Source of the DNA: Pacificibacter marinus
GTDB lineage: Bacteria > Pseudomonadota > Alphaproteobacteria > Rhodobacterales > Rhodobacteraceae
Direction of reading: 5' to 3'
Assembly (NCBI RefSeq): GCF_900109555.1
Contig: NZ_FNZV01000006.1
Location: forward strand, 1-64,000
Length of the DNA: 64,000 nucleotides
Under the pieces are notes generated by a model, which was not told the DNA's origin, made no database searches, and was given only the letters and a program-made list of their open reading frames with translations. Positions 25,157 through 34,660 of the stretch are shown piece by piece. Positions within the stretch are counted from its first letter, which is position 1, and each line of letters starts with the position of its first letter. Made by a program: the position numbers and the translations under genes.

Positions 25157-26449
25157 TTATGTCAGATTCGTGCACAATTTGGACGGCTTTTTTCCCCCCG
25201 TTGCCCAATCCAGCAGTTCAACAGTATGGACAATCGGAAGTTGAGTACCCGATCCTATCTGCATGATGCAGCCAATATTACCTGCAGCCACCACATCTGG
25301 TGTTTTTGCTTCTAAGGATTGAACTTTACGCTGTTTCAGTTTTCGCGAAATTTCAGGCTGTAAAAGATTGTATGTGCCCGCAGATCCGCAACACAAATGA
25401 CTGTCACGCGGTTCAACCACGGTGAAACCAACGCGCTTAAGCAGAGTCTTTGGGTCGGATTTAATCTGTTGCCCATGTTGCAGCGAACAAGCTGCATGGT
25501 AGGCCACGGTTAAATCTTGGGTCCCCTGCGCCAAATCCAGTTGCATCAATACTTCTGAAACGTCTTTTGCGAGCCCCGCAATTTTGCGAGCGTCCTGCGC
25601 CAAATCGGTATCGCGCATCATATGTCCATAGTCTTTCAGCGTCGTGCCGCACCCTGATGTGTTGATCACAATGGCATCCAACCCGTCCACGTTGACCTCA
25701 GCCATCCAAGCCCGAATATTATTGGCCGCCGATGCATGGGCTTCAGCCTCGCGACCCATATGATGCGTGAGCGCGCCACAGCAACCAGCACCTTTGGCGA
25801 CAACAACCTCGCACCCATGGCGCACGAGCAAGCGAATGGTTGCATCGTTGATATTCGTATCAAGCGCTTTTTGTGCACAACCTGTCATCAAAGCAACCCG
25901 CATTTTGCGCGTCCCTTGGGCTTTAAACACTTGCGGATCATCGTTGCGAGACACTGGCGGAATGGTTTTTGGGGCCATGTCCAACATTGCACGCAAACGT
26001 GGATCGGGAATCAAATGACGAAAAGGCCGTCCTATTTTGGCACCGAGCAATGCCAGTCGAAACCGCCCAGGATACGGCAAGATTTTGGCCAGCGTCCAGC
26101 GCAACAACCGATCCATCAACGGGCGTTTATAGGTTTTTTCCACATGAGCACGCGCGTGATCAATCAGGTGCATATAGTGAACCCCCGAAGGGCAAGTCGT
26201 CATACACGACAGGCAAGACATGCAACGATCAATGTGTTTGACCGTTTTCTCATCCGCTGGACGATCATTTTCCAGCATGTCTTTGATCAGATAAATCCGA
26301 CCACGTGGGCTGTCTAATTCATCGCCCAAAACCGCATAGGTCGGACAAGTTGCAGTACAAAACCCGCAATGTACACAAGCGCGCAAGATTTCATTTGATC
26401 GCGCTGTCGCCGAATCTTTGAGCTGTAAGTCGGTGAAATTGGTTTGCAT
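25157..26449 (-). CDS. glcF: Glycolate oxidase iron-sulfur subunit
   Basis: A 430-residue electron-transfer subunit of the membrane-associated glycolate oxidase (glycolate to glyoxylate). Two [4Fe-4S] motifs, CVHCGFCTATCP and CMSCLSCMTTCP, lie in the N-terminal third. Two CCG-type cysteine domains follow (GCAQKAL ... GCCGALTHH; CCGSAGTYN). Its start shares one base with the glcE stop (TGATG). Last gene of glcDEF. Confidence 0.93.
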   Translation of the reverse strand: MQTNFTDLQLKDSATARSNEILRACVHCGFCTATCPTYAVLGDELDSPRGRIYLIKDMLENDRPADEKTVKHIDRCMSCLSCMTTCPSGVHYMHLIDHARAHVEKTYKRPLMDRLLRWTLAKILPYPGRFRLALLGAKIGRPFRHLIPDPRLRAMLDMAPKTIPPVSRNDDPQVFKAQGTRKMRVALMTGCAQKALDTNINDATIRLLVRHGCEVVVAKGAGCCGALTHHMGREAEAHASAANNIRAWMAEVNVDGLDAIVINTSGCGTTLKDYGHMMRDTDLAQDARKIAGLAKDVSEVLMQLDLAQGTQDLTVAYHAACSLQHGQQIKSDPKTLLKRVGFTVVEPRDSHLCCGSAGTYNLLQPEISRKLKQRKVQSLEAKTPDVVAAGNIGCIMQIGSGTQLPIVHTVELLDWATGGKKPSKLCTNLT

Positions 26450-27600
26450 CAGCTCATCATCCCGCGATTGAATTTTTGCATTGGATCGAATTTTTCCCGC
26501 AACCCAGCGCTTATTTTTGCCACCAGCGCATTCTCGGGATGAAATACGCCCAGCGCCTGTTTCGTCGCATCACTGGCCCGTACAAGCGTGGCATGTCCTG
26601 CGGTCATTTGTGCCCGCACATCTGTGTTCGGCTGGGTCAAAAGCCACAATCGCCCGCCCCCCCAATCATAAATAACATCAAGGGGCTGCACGGCCTCAAC
26701 CAGTTTGGGAGCATCCGATGGCTTGACTGAGACGCGCCACACATCCCCCGTCATGGCGTGGAAACGATCGACATCCCGAATGGCACGCCAGATATCAGCG
26801 TTGGCAGTTTGATCCCATTCGACGGTGCTATGACCAAACCGTTCAAGCGCGTTTTGCAGCGCTTCAATGCGATAGCTGACAGAGCTTTCAAAACCTTCAA
26901 TACGGATCAACGTGCGTGCAAATGCCCCGTGCCTGTCAGCGCGCACATGGGCAGCCCCCGTCACACTGAACGGCGTGCCCAACGCTGCAGACATTGCGGT
27001 AACGGCATCGACTTCATTCAAGTTTTCAATCGTCAAAGTGGCTGTCATTTCGGGAATAGGTTGGGTTTTCAAACTCACTTCGGTGATCAACCCAAGCGTG
27101 CCATGGCTGCCTGCCATAAGCTTGACCAAATCAAGCCCTGTGACGTTTTTCATCACTCGCCCACCATTTTTAATCAGGCGTCCCAGCCCATCAACATAAG
27201 CCACACCAAGACAAAAATCGCGGCAAGCACCAACCGCGACACGGCGTGGACCTGAGGCATTTGTAGCGACCATACCGCCAATTGTACCGGCGTTATTGCC
27301 AACCTTGGATTGCCCAAGCAAGCCTTGCATATGAGGTGGCTCAAACGCCAAACACTGACCTTGGTCACGCAAAAGAGTTTCAATTGTATCGCGCGGCGTG
27401 CCCGCAGAGACAGTCAGCGTCAGCGCGCTGGGATCAAAGTCCCACAACGCATCTGGGGCATTCAACTCTTGCCCTGCGGCCAGGCCAATTTGACTAGACC
27501 CATGCCCACGCGGAACAACGATGTTTCCTGCGCGGATCTGCGCGGCAAGATGGTCTTGCTGCTGAGCAAACGTAGTATTTGAAACAGCAAGAATACTCAT
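26449..27600 (-). CDS. glcE: Glycolate oxidase FAD-binding subunit
   Basis: A 383-residue protein of the FAD-linked (PCMH-type) oxidase family, without the longer C-terminal catalytic part of GlcD. Recognised by IVVPRGHGSSQIGL, LLGQSKVGNNAGTIGGMVATNASGP-like family sequence and the GRVMKNVTGLDLVKLMAGSHGTLGLITE block. Works with GlcD and GlcF. It overlaps glcD by 4 bases at its start and glcF by 1 base at its end, so the three subunits are tightly coupled. Confidence 0.92.
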   Translation of the reverse strand: MSILAVSNTTFAQQQDHLAAQIRAGNIVVPRGHGSSQIGLAAGQELNAPDALWDFDPSALTLTVSAGTPRDTIETLLRDQGQCLAFEPPHMQGLLGQSKVGNNAGTIGGMVATNASGPRRVAVGACRDFCLGVAYVDGLGRLIKNGGRVMKNVTGLDLVKLMAGSHGTLGLITEVSLKTQPIPEMTATLTIENLNEVDAVTAMSAALGTPFSVTGAAHVRADRHGAFARTLIRIEGFESSVSYRIEALQNALERFGHSTVEWDQTANADIWRAIRDVDRFHAMTGDVWRVSVKPSDAPKLVEAVQPLDVIYDWGGGRLWLLTQPNTDVRAQMTAGHATLVRASDATKQALGVFHPENALVAKISAGLREKFDPMQKFNRGMMS

Positions 27601-29033
27601 AGCTGCCCCCTCCGGCTCGCAGACGTGGCAAGCGGGAATACTTTAGCTGGGTTCAAAATCCATGCGGGGTCGAACACATCTTTGACGTTCATCTGTGCCT
27701 CTAAATCATCCAGCGTATACTGGTGTGTCATCAGGTCACGTTTTTCAATGCCCACACCATGTTCCCCCGTCAAACACCCCCCGACATCGACACACAGCCG
27801 CAAAATATCAGCGCCCAGCGCTTCGCATTTTTCAAGGTCGCCCTCTTTGTTGGCGTTGTACAAAATCAACGGATGCATGTTGCCGTCACCTGCATGAAAC
27901 ACGTTGCCCACACGCAATCCATATTCACTTGCTAAGGCTGCAATGCGTTTAAGCACATACGGTAATTCACCCACAGGAATCGTGCCATCTAGGCACATAT
28001 AATCGCCAAGTTGCCCCATCGCGCCAAAGGCAGATTTGCGCCCAAGCCAAATGCGCGCGCTTTCCTCGGCACTTGTGCTTTCGCGGATTTCAACAGGATT
28101 ATGTTGTTTCGCAATTTTGACAATGCGAGCCAATTGGTCGTCAATTTCGGCTTCAGACCCTTCGACTTCGATGATCAGCAAAGCTTCGCAATCGGGATAT
28201 CCGGCTTTGGCGAAATCTTCTGTTGCGCGAATACAGGGACGATCCATAAATTCAATCGCCACGGGAATAAGTCCCGATTTGATGATGTCAGACACGCAAG
28301 TCCCTGCAACCTCGTTGCTGTCAAACCCGATCAACACAGGTCGCGCACCTTCAGGTTTGGGCAAAATCCGCAAAGTGGCTTCTGTCACAAGACCAAGCTG
28401 CCCCTCAGACCCGCAAATCACCCCAAGTAAATCTAGTCCGCTAGCATCCATATGCGCGCCCCCGATCTCGACAATCTCTCCATCAGGCAGCACCATGGTA
28501 ACACCCAAAAGATTGTTGGTCGTCACGCCGTATTTCAAACAATGTGCACCGCCTGAATTCATCGCGATGTTGCCAGCAATAGCACAAGCCAATTGGCTTG
28601 ACGGGTCTGGCGCATAGAAAAATCCATCGCCTTCAACTTCGCCTGTCACGGCCAGATTGGTGATACCAGTTTGAACTTTGATCGTGCGGTTTGGGTAGTC
28701 GACCTCTAAAACATCGCGCATCCGTGCCACGCCCAAAATCACAGAATCTGCTGTGGGCAAAGACCCGCCAGCAAGCGACGTGCCTGCCCCGCGCGGCACA
28801 ACTGGCACGCCCATCTCATGGCAAATGCGCAAAACCTGCGCCACCTCTTGGGTGCTGCTGGGCAAAACCGCAACCAAGGGTGGGCAACGATAGGCCGCAA
28901 GTGCGTCACACTCATAGGCTTTCACTTCTTCAGGCGCATCGATAACGCCTTGTGCCCCTATGGCCGCCCGCAGTTTGGCCACCAGTGCAGGCTTGCGCGA
29001 GACAATGGCAGCATTTGGGATAGGCATTTCCAT
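27597..29033 (-). CDS. glcD: Glycolate oxidase catalytic FAD subunit
   Basis: A 478-residue FAD oxidase subunit. Motifs are VPVVPRGAGTSLAGGSLP (FAD pyrophosphate), DPSSQLACAIAGNIAMNSGG, GVICGSEGQLGLVTE, and the C-terminal HAGDGNMHPL and GCLTGEHGVGIEKR metal and substrate histidines. The start at 29033 has GGAG at 8 bases; a second ATG lies 6 bases on. In marine heterotrophs this operon consumes glycolate released by phytoplankton. An inverted repeat (29057-29079) lies directly upstream. Confidence 0.94.
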   Translation of the reverse strand: MEMPIPNAAIVSRKPALVAKLRAAIGAQGVIDAPEEVKAYECDALAAYRCPPLVAVLPSSTQEVAQVLRICHEMGVPVVPRGAGTSLAGGSLPTADSVILGVARMRDVLEVDYPNRTIKVQTGITNLAVTGEVEGDGFFYAPDPSSQLACAIAGNIAMNSGGAHCLKYGVTTNNLLGVTMVLPDGEIVEIGGAHMDASGLDLLGVICGSEGQLGLVTEATLRILPKPEGARPVLIGFDSNEVAGTCVSDIIKSGLIPVAIEFMDRPCIRATEDFAKAGYPDCEALLIIEVEGSEAEIDDQLARIVKIAKQHNPVEIRESTSAEESARIWLGRKSAFGAMGQLGDYMCLDGTIPVGELPYVLKRIAALASEYGLRVGNVFHAGDGNMHPLILYNANKEGDLEKCEALGADILRLCVDVGGCLTGEHGVGIEKRDLMTHQYTLDDLEAQMNVKDVFDPAWILNPAKVFPLATSASRRGQL

Positions 29034-29056
29034 GAGGCGACTCCGTGTTACATATT

Positions 29057-29079
29057 ATTGGTAAGTTTTTATAACCAAT
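29057..29079. promoter_or_regulatory. Candidate GntR/FadR-type operator in the glcD promoter
   Basis: ATTGGT and ACCAAT are perfect 6-base arms around 11 bases, centred at 29068. The spacing TGGT-N11-ACCA is identical to that of the repeat before the FadR-type regulator at 48123. It lies between glcD and the DUF599 gene and could control either. Confidence 0.55.
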
Positions 29080-29122
29080 TTTTTCGTATGACAAGTTAAA
29101 CACAACGCGTATATCCAAACCT

Positions 29123-29818
29123 ATGGAATTACTGAATCAATTGCGCTTTTTCACCTCACTTGATGCGATCGCTGTAAGCTACTTACTGCTCTCGTGGATG
29201 GTTCTTGGATATATTATCGAAAGCCCGCCAAAGTCGCGTGTGTCTACATCTGTGATCATGGCAGATTATCGGCGTAAATGGATGGTTCAAATGATCACGC
29301 GCCAACCGCGCATTTTTGATGCCGCAGTGCTGGACACCCTGCGCCAAGGCACCGCCTTTTTCGGATCGGCCTGTTTGATTGCGATTGGTGGTGGGCTTGC
29401 TGCAATATCAAATACCGAACGCTTGCGTGGCGTCGCACAAGACCTGACCATAGATGTCCCTGAAATCATTTGGGAAATGAAAATTTTGCTGGCACTTATT
29501 CTCATTACGAGCGCGTTTTTGAAATTCATCTGGGCAAATCGTTTGTTTGGCTATTGCGGCGTAGTAATGGCATCGGTGCCCAATGAAATTGACGCAGCTG
29601 AAACTTTACCACGTGCAAAAAAGGCAGGCGAACTGAATATCGCAGCGGCCCGCGCCTTTAATCGGGGATTGCGCGGCATCTATTTTGCTTTAGGCGCACT
29701 TGGTTGGTTTCTAGGGCCAATTGGCCTGTTGATCACCACAACGATGACAGTGTTTATTTTGGTGCGGCGCGAATTTGCATCAGCATCACGTGAAGTGCTT
29801 TTACAAGACGAAACCTGA
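29123..29818 (+). CDS. DUF599-family membrane protein
   Basis: A 231-residue protein with about four membrane segments (near 15-33, 72-92, 115-135 and 190-220). The family start (YLLLSWMVLGYIIE), the RRKWMVQMITRQPRIFDAAVLDTL block and FGYCGVVMASVP fit DUF599. Function unknown. It is divergent from glcDEF and might be involved with substrate entry, but nothing in the sequence shows that. Convergent with the 688-residue protein downstream, 13 bases apart. Confidence 0.8.
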   Translation: MELLNQLRFFTSLDAIAVSYLLLSWMVLGYIIESPPKSRVSTSVIMADYRRKWMVQMITRQPRIFDAAVLDTLRQGTAFFGSACLIAIGGGLAAISNTERLRGVAQDLTIDVPEIIWEMKILLALILITSAFLKFIWANRLFGYCGVVMASVPNEIDAAETLPRAKKAGELNIAAARAFNRGLRGIYFALGALGWFLGPIGLLITTTMTVFILVRREFASASREVLLQDET

Positions 29819-29831
29819 CACGCTTTCTTGT

Positions 29832-31898
29832 TCACTTGCGCCCTTCACGCAGCCACATAAAGATGATCCAGCCAGACAGCACCAACAACCATACCCAAGC
29901 AGGCACAAGTGGCAGTTTGGATGTGGACACTGTCGTATAAGCCGCGCGTGGCGTAATACCGATCCAGCCACGCCCTGCAGCTGCGCGCCCTTCAGATACA
30001 CGGCGCAAATCAGGCAACCCCGAGGCAATTTCAATCACCCCACCACGCGTTTGGCCAATGGCCTCGGCCATCAAAGCAGGCGTTGCGATAGTTTGTTCAA
30101 ATTCACGCGGCGCAGCAGGACCAAAAACCACAACAGCTGTTTTGTCATCTTGACGCAAACGATACAGCCCCATCTGTGTGCCAACCACCTGTGCCTCAAA
30201 AATTCCGGGCGCAGTTTGCTGCATATCGGCTGTGGTCTCGCTTCCATCAGGTGCCACGACGGTCACAGCACGCGGATCATTGCTAAGACTGCGACGAACC
30301 ACGTTGATCTTAACGCCATTGGCCGTTGCCAATAAAGCCTCTTCCTCAAGTTCTGGCTCTTTCATCATCCAATGAGCCAACCGCCGTAAAAGTTCTAATT
30401 GCGGGCCGCCTCCTTCGACGCCACGGGTCCACAACCATGCGTGATCTGATCCAAGCACGGCCACACGACCCTTGCCCACACGATCCAAAACCAAAAGCGG
30501 GCGTCCCTCTACGCCTGTCATAATAACCTTGCCAAAGGTGGCGACAGGATCAAGGTCGACATGACGGAACCAACGCCCCCAATTGGGCACCGCGCCGTCT
30601 GTTACTCCGCCCAAACCTTGGGTCACGGGGTGCCGATGGCCTAGCTGTGAAATCTGCGGCGTGAAGCCTTGCTCAAACACACGCCCCGAGGGACGCGTCG
30701 GGATAACCCGCGACAAAGCAGACCTGTTCAAACTGTTTGCTGAGGCAAAATCAGGCCCCGCAGAAAACAAAACCGCGCCGCCTTTTTCGACATACCGCAC
30801 AATGTTTTCAAGGTAACTGGCGTACAAAATACCACGCAACTTATAGCGATCAAAAATGATCAAATCAAAGTCGTCGATCTTATCCATAAACAACTGCTGC
30901 GTCGGAAAAGGGATCAAGGACAGTTCCGTCACCGGTACGCCGTCTTGCTTTTCTGGCGGGCGTAAAATTGTGAAGTGCACAAGATCAACCGAAGTGTCAG
31001 ATTTCAACAGGTTGCGCCATGTGCGTTCGCCATTATGCGGCTCGCCGGACACAAGCAAAACCCGTAACCGATCACGCACACCGTTGATTTGGACCACGGC
31101 AGAGTTATTGCGCTCAGTCAGCTCGCCATCCGTCAGCGGCACCGAAAATTGCAGCGTATTCATCCCACCATGCGGCAGCTTAAGCGGCACCTGCACCGCG
31201 CGACCAACAGGCATTTCCAAAACAATATCATCGCCACCATCAATGGACACGATCAAAGGCGACATTGCTGGCAAGCCTGTAGGCACGCGGCCCTGATCTT
31301 CGATTTTCAAAGTGAGCGTGATCTCTTCGTCTAAGATCGCAAAAGCAGGTGCATTTTCGACAATCAGACGACGATCCCAATCAATGGGCTGCCCCGTCAG
31401 CAAAAGATGCAATGGCGCTGGCAGATCGATATCAAGCCCCGCATCATGCACCTGCCCGTCGGACACAACAATCACGCCAGCCAAGCGGCCTCGTGGCTCA
31501 TCGGCTAAGACTGCCGCAATCCGCGTCATCATCAAAGAACCGCGATTGTCGGTGCCATCCGTTAGCGATACGATACGCAAAACGGTGTTTGACATCCGCG
31601 CGACTTGGGCCGTAATTCGCGCCTGCGCAGCATCTGTTTGAGCAACTCTATCAGACAATGTTTGCGACGCTGTTTCATCAATGACCAACACGACAATATC
31701 GGTCAAAGACGTGCGTTCTTCGCGTAAGATAGCAGGGTTGGCCAAGGCTGCCAAAAGTCCCATAGCTGCAAGCAAGCGTAGCGGCCAACCTGTGAAGCCA
31801 CGCCAAGCGGCAAAGGCCAAAACGAAAAAAATCCCAAGTGCAAACACAGCCAAAATCGGCCATGGCACAAAGGGGCTAAAGGTAAGGTCGGCCATCAT
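29832..31898 (-). CDS. Large membrane protein of the MoxR operon (VWA/glutamine-amidotransferase-like)
   Basis: A 688-residue protein. Two N-terminal membrane segments (about 13-33 and 38-56) precede a VWA-like domain start (DIVVLVIDETASQTLSDR), Ig-like beta regions, and an amidotransferase-like Rossmann segment (FDLIIFDRYKLRG ... YVEKGGAVLFSAGPDF, GRPLLVLDRVGKGRVAVLGSDHAWLW). A C-terminal membrane segment (about 662-683) ends the protein. I see no catalytic Cys-His pair. It overlaps the DUF4159 gene by 4 bases and is the last of four coupled genes. Such proteins are linked to envelope integrity in related operons, but the role here is unproven. Confidence 0.7.
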   Translation of the reverse strand: MMADLTFSPFVPWPILAVFALGIFFVLAFAAWRGFTGWPLRLLAAMGLLAALANPAILREERTSLTDIVVLVIDETASQTLSDRVAQTDAAQARITAQVARMSNTVLRIVSLTDGTDNRGSLMMTRIAAVLADEPRGRLAGVIVVSDGQVHDAGLDIDLPAPLHLLLTGQPIDWDRRLIVENAPAFAILDEEITLTLKIEDQGRVPTGLPAMSPLIVSIDGGDDIVLEMPVGRAVQVPLKLPHGGMNTLQFSVPLTDGELTERNNSAVVQINGVRDRLRVLLVSGEPHNGERTWRNLLKSDTSVDLVHFTILRPPEKQDGVPVTELSLIPFPTQQLFMDKIDDFDLIIFDRYKLRGILYASYLENIVRYVEKGGAVLFSAGPDFASANSLNRSALSRVIPTRPSGRVFEQGFTPQISQLGHRHPVTQGLGGVTDGAVPNWGRWFRHVDLDPVATFGKVIMTGVEGRPLLVLDRVGKGRVAVLGSDHAWLWTRGVEGGGPQLELLRRLAHWMMKEPELEEEALLATANGVKINVVRRSLSNDPRAVTVVAPDGSETTADMQQTAPGIFEAQVVGTQMGLYRLRQDDKTAVVVFGPAAPREFEQTIATPALMAEAIGQTRGGVIEIASGLPDLRRVSEGRAAAGRGWIGITPRAAYTTVSTSKLPLVPAWVWLLVLSGWIIFMWLREGRK

Positions 31899-34660
31899 TC
31901 CCCTAGCCTTTCCAACAATGCAGGCACGTGAATCTGATCCGATTTATAGCTGCCGGTCAGCACATAGAGGATCAAATTGATCCCAAACCGATATGCCATC
32001 TCGCGTTGGCGTTCTCCTGCATAGCCAGCCCCCACTGGGCGCACGGCGCGACCATCATCAGCCACAGCCCAAGCCGAAGCCCAGTCATTCGCACCGATGA
32101 TCACAGGGCTGACATTATCATTGAGCGAGCGAAACGGCATGCCTTCAATAAATTCGGTTTCAGTGGCGGATTTTTGCACCCACAAATCAGCGCCGACATA
32201 GCGGCCAGGGAACTCTTGCAACAAATAAAAAGAACGGGTGAGTACGTGGTCTTGCGGCACAGGTTCCAAGGGCGGGACATCCAATTGCGCGGCAATGGAG
32301 CGCAATTTACTGCCCATAGGCGTCACCCGCCCAAACCCTGAAATATCTCCGTCGCGCGTGTCAAAAAAGATCGTCCCGCCCGTGCGCATATAAGCATTAA
32401 GCTTGTCATAGGTTTGCGCGGAAAGGGCCGTTTGACCCTGTGTGATTGGCCAATAAATAAGAGGAAACACACCAAGCGGGTCTGTTGCCAAATCCACACC
32501 GATCGGGGCTGCAGGTTCAACAGAGGTCCGCGCAGCAAGGGCTTGGGACACACCCAAAAGACCTTGGCGCGACGTCGTATCAACTGCATCATCCCCTGTC
32601 ACAACATAGGCCAACGTCAATTCAGAACTGGCGGTCTGCAAAAACGCATCGGACACCTGTTGGGCATGGATGGGATGCGGTGCCATAATCAGCGGCAGAC
32701 AGACTGTACCCGCAAAAATCGCAGCACGTCCCATGCCTATCATGCGCCCAGTCAGAGCCAAAGTAGCGAGCATATCAACCGCCAACGCAAAGAGCGCCGC
32801 AATCAATAGAAACGGTTTTAAAGATGTTTCAGATGTCACTTCGGACGTCAGAATGGTCACTGATTGCGGCCACTGTGCAGGCAGAAAAATATCGCCTTTT
32901 TGAATGACATTCAACGCAAAGGTTCGCAAAGGGGATTGGTAAAGTCCTGCGGGTGTGCGGGATGAGGTCCGCGCGGTTGAAAACACTTCGCCCGACACCG
33001 AAGGTTTCAAGCCTGCATCATAAAGGTTCCCGAACCCATCCAATAAGCGGATCGGGGACAAAACCTGCCCCGTCAATTCTTCCGTCTCAGATGACGTGAT
33101 GTTGGACGCCTGTGTCAAACGCTGCAACATGGACAAGAACAACCCAGATAATGGCAAGGTCGACCACTGCGCGTTGGCAGTCACATGGAACAAAACCACT
33201 TGCCCCTGCCCCACGGATTTGCGCGTCACCAAAGGCGTGCCATCGGCCAAACTTGCAATCACACGCGCAGATAGATCAGGGTCAGGTTGCGCCATAATCT
33301 GTGAAGATACCGTGACATCTTTGGGAATGTCCAAACCATAAAACGGTGATTTTTCCGAAAACTCTTGCAACTGTTTGGGTTCCCCCCAACTCATCGCGCC
33401 GCCCAATGAGCGCCCCCCAGCGCGCAAACGCACGGGCATCAACGGATCAAGAGCGTCTCGCGACACATCTGAGGCCGCCAGTTTCGGGCCGGAAAACCGC
33501 AACAGCACGCCGCCTTTGCGCGTCCAGTCCAGCAAATCGGTTTCTTCGCCACCAGAAAGCTGTGCGACATCTGCCAGAACAATCACATCTGGATTGGCTG
33601 CAATAACATCTGAAAATGCGCCTTCGATCACGTCTGAACTGGCACTAAAAGCTGTGCGCAGATAATGAAGTTGCGATAAAATATCCAATGTGCCGTTGTC
33701 ATTATCACCTGAAATCAAAACCACTTCAGGGCGTTTTAGATTGTCCCCAACCAATTGCACCGCAGCAGCTGAGCGCATGTTTTCAATCTGAAAGCGCGTG
33801 ACACGGTTCATTAATTCAGGGCGTAACGCAAGATGAACAGGTGTTATGCTTTCCTGCGAAACAACATGCGCTTGTCCTAAAACGCGCTCAACGCCCGCAG
33901 GATCAGGCCCCATAGCCAGCACTTTAAAGTCCCTGTCATCGGTCACGCCAAATTGATGAACATCTAAAGAAACCCCGTTTTCGTCACGCTCGACAGAGCC
34001 AAGCGCCAGAACGGATTGCGGGGTTTCGATCACCTGAACCGCACCCTTGCTTTGCAACGCAGCAAGCACCTTTTCACGGCCCGTGTAGGCAATGCCATCT
34101 GACAGCCAAAGAGTAGATGCTTTACGATCAAGCGCCTCAATGGCCGCAGCCAAAGCATCAGCATCAGGGGCAAATGGTGCAGGCACACGCCCAGCCAATC
34201 CCGCACGCCATTCTCGCGCGGGGGCAAACGTCAGACCTCCAGCGGGCACATCCGTGGAAACAGCAAAGGCCACAAGCCGATCCCCGCGCTCAGCCTGTTC
34301 CAAAATCTCATCAAGGCGTGCCATTTGTGTCGGCCAAACAGGAGCATCAGCCCAAGTGCCATCGACCAATACAATCAAAGGGCCGGTGTCTTGTGTTTGT
34401 GGTTTTGGGTTCAAAATCGGCCCTGCGAAGGCCATGATAAGCGCAGATACCAACCCCAAACGCAGCAACAAAAGCCACCACGGCGTGCGGGCCGCTTGGC
34501 TGTCTTTATCATTCAATCCAAGCAAAAGTGCCACGCCAGAAAAGCGCACAGAGTTTGGCGCTGGCGGCACTGCGCGCAGTAAAACCCACAACAAAGGCAA
34601 GACCAAAAGCCCGCACAACAACCAAGGATTTGCAAACCCGAGTGGGCCAATTGTCCACAT
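31895..34660 (-). CDS. BatA/DUF4159-domain membrane protein
   Basis: 921 residues from ATG 34660 (MWTIGPLGFANPW), which shares one base with the DUF58 stop. The BatA-type N-terminus (IGPLGFANPWLLCGLLVLPLLWVLLR) and a second helix near 60 are followed by VWA-like (LIVLVDGTWADAPVW) and amidotransferase-like regions. A central membrane segment (about 640-660) follows. The C-terminal DUF4159 domain contains LAYVVTGDDAVD, GGTIFFDTRD, LTRSFYLLQEFPGRY and RFGINLILYVLTG. It probably assembles with the MoxR ATPase and DUF58 protein in the inner membrane. Confidence 0.85.
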   Translation of the reverse strand: MWTIGPLGFANPWLLCGLLVLPLLWVLLRAVPPAPNSVRFSGVALLLGLNDKDSQAARTPWWLLLLRLGLVSALIMAFAGPILNPKPQTQDTGPLIVLVDGTWADAPVWPTQMARLDEILEQAERGDRLVAFAVSTDVPAGGLTFAPAREWRAGLAGRVPAPFAPDADALAAAIEALDRKASTLWLSDGIAYTGREKVLAALQSKGAVQVIETPQSVLALGSVERDENGVSLDVHQFGVTDDRDFKVLAMGPDPAGVERVLGQAHVVSQESITPVHLALRPELMNRVTRFQIENMRSAAAVQLVGDNLKRPEVVLISGDNDNGTLDILSQLHYLRTAFSASSDVIEGAFSDVIAANPDVIVLADVAQLSGGEETDLLDWTRKGGVLLRFSGPKLAASDVSRDALDPLMPVRLRAGGRSLGGAMSWGEPKQLQEFSEKSPFYGLDIPKDVTVSSQIMAQPDPDLSARVIASLADGTPLVTRKSVGQGQVVLFHVTANAQWSTLPLSGLFLSMLQRLTQASNITSSETEELTGQVLSPIRLLDGFGNLYDAGLKPSVSGEVFSTARTSSRTPAGLYQSPLRTFALNVIQKGDIFLPAQWPQSVTILTSEVTSETSLKPFLLIAALFALAVDMLATLALTGRMIGMGRAAIFAGTVCLPLIMAPHPIHAQQVSDAFLQTASSELTLAYVVTGDDAVDTTSRQGLLGVSQALAARTSVEPAAPIGVDLATDPLGVFPLIYWPITQGQTALSAQTYDKLNAYMRTGGTIFFDTRDGDISGFGRVTPMGSKLRSIAAQLDVPPLEPVPQDHVLTRSFYLLQEFPGRYVGADLWVQKSATETEFIEGMPFRSLNDNVSPVIIGANDWASAWAVADDGRAVRPVGAGYAGERQREMAYRFGINLILYVLTGSYKSDQIHVPALLERLGE

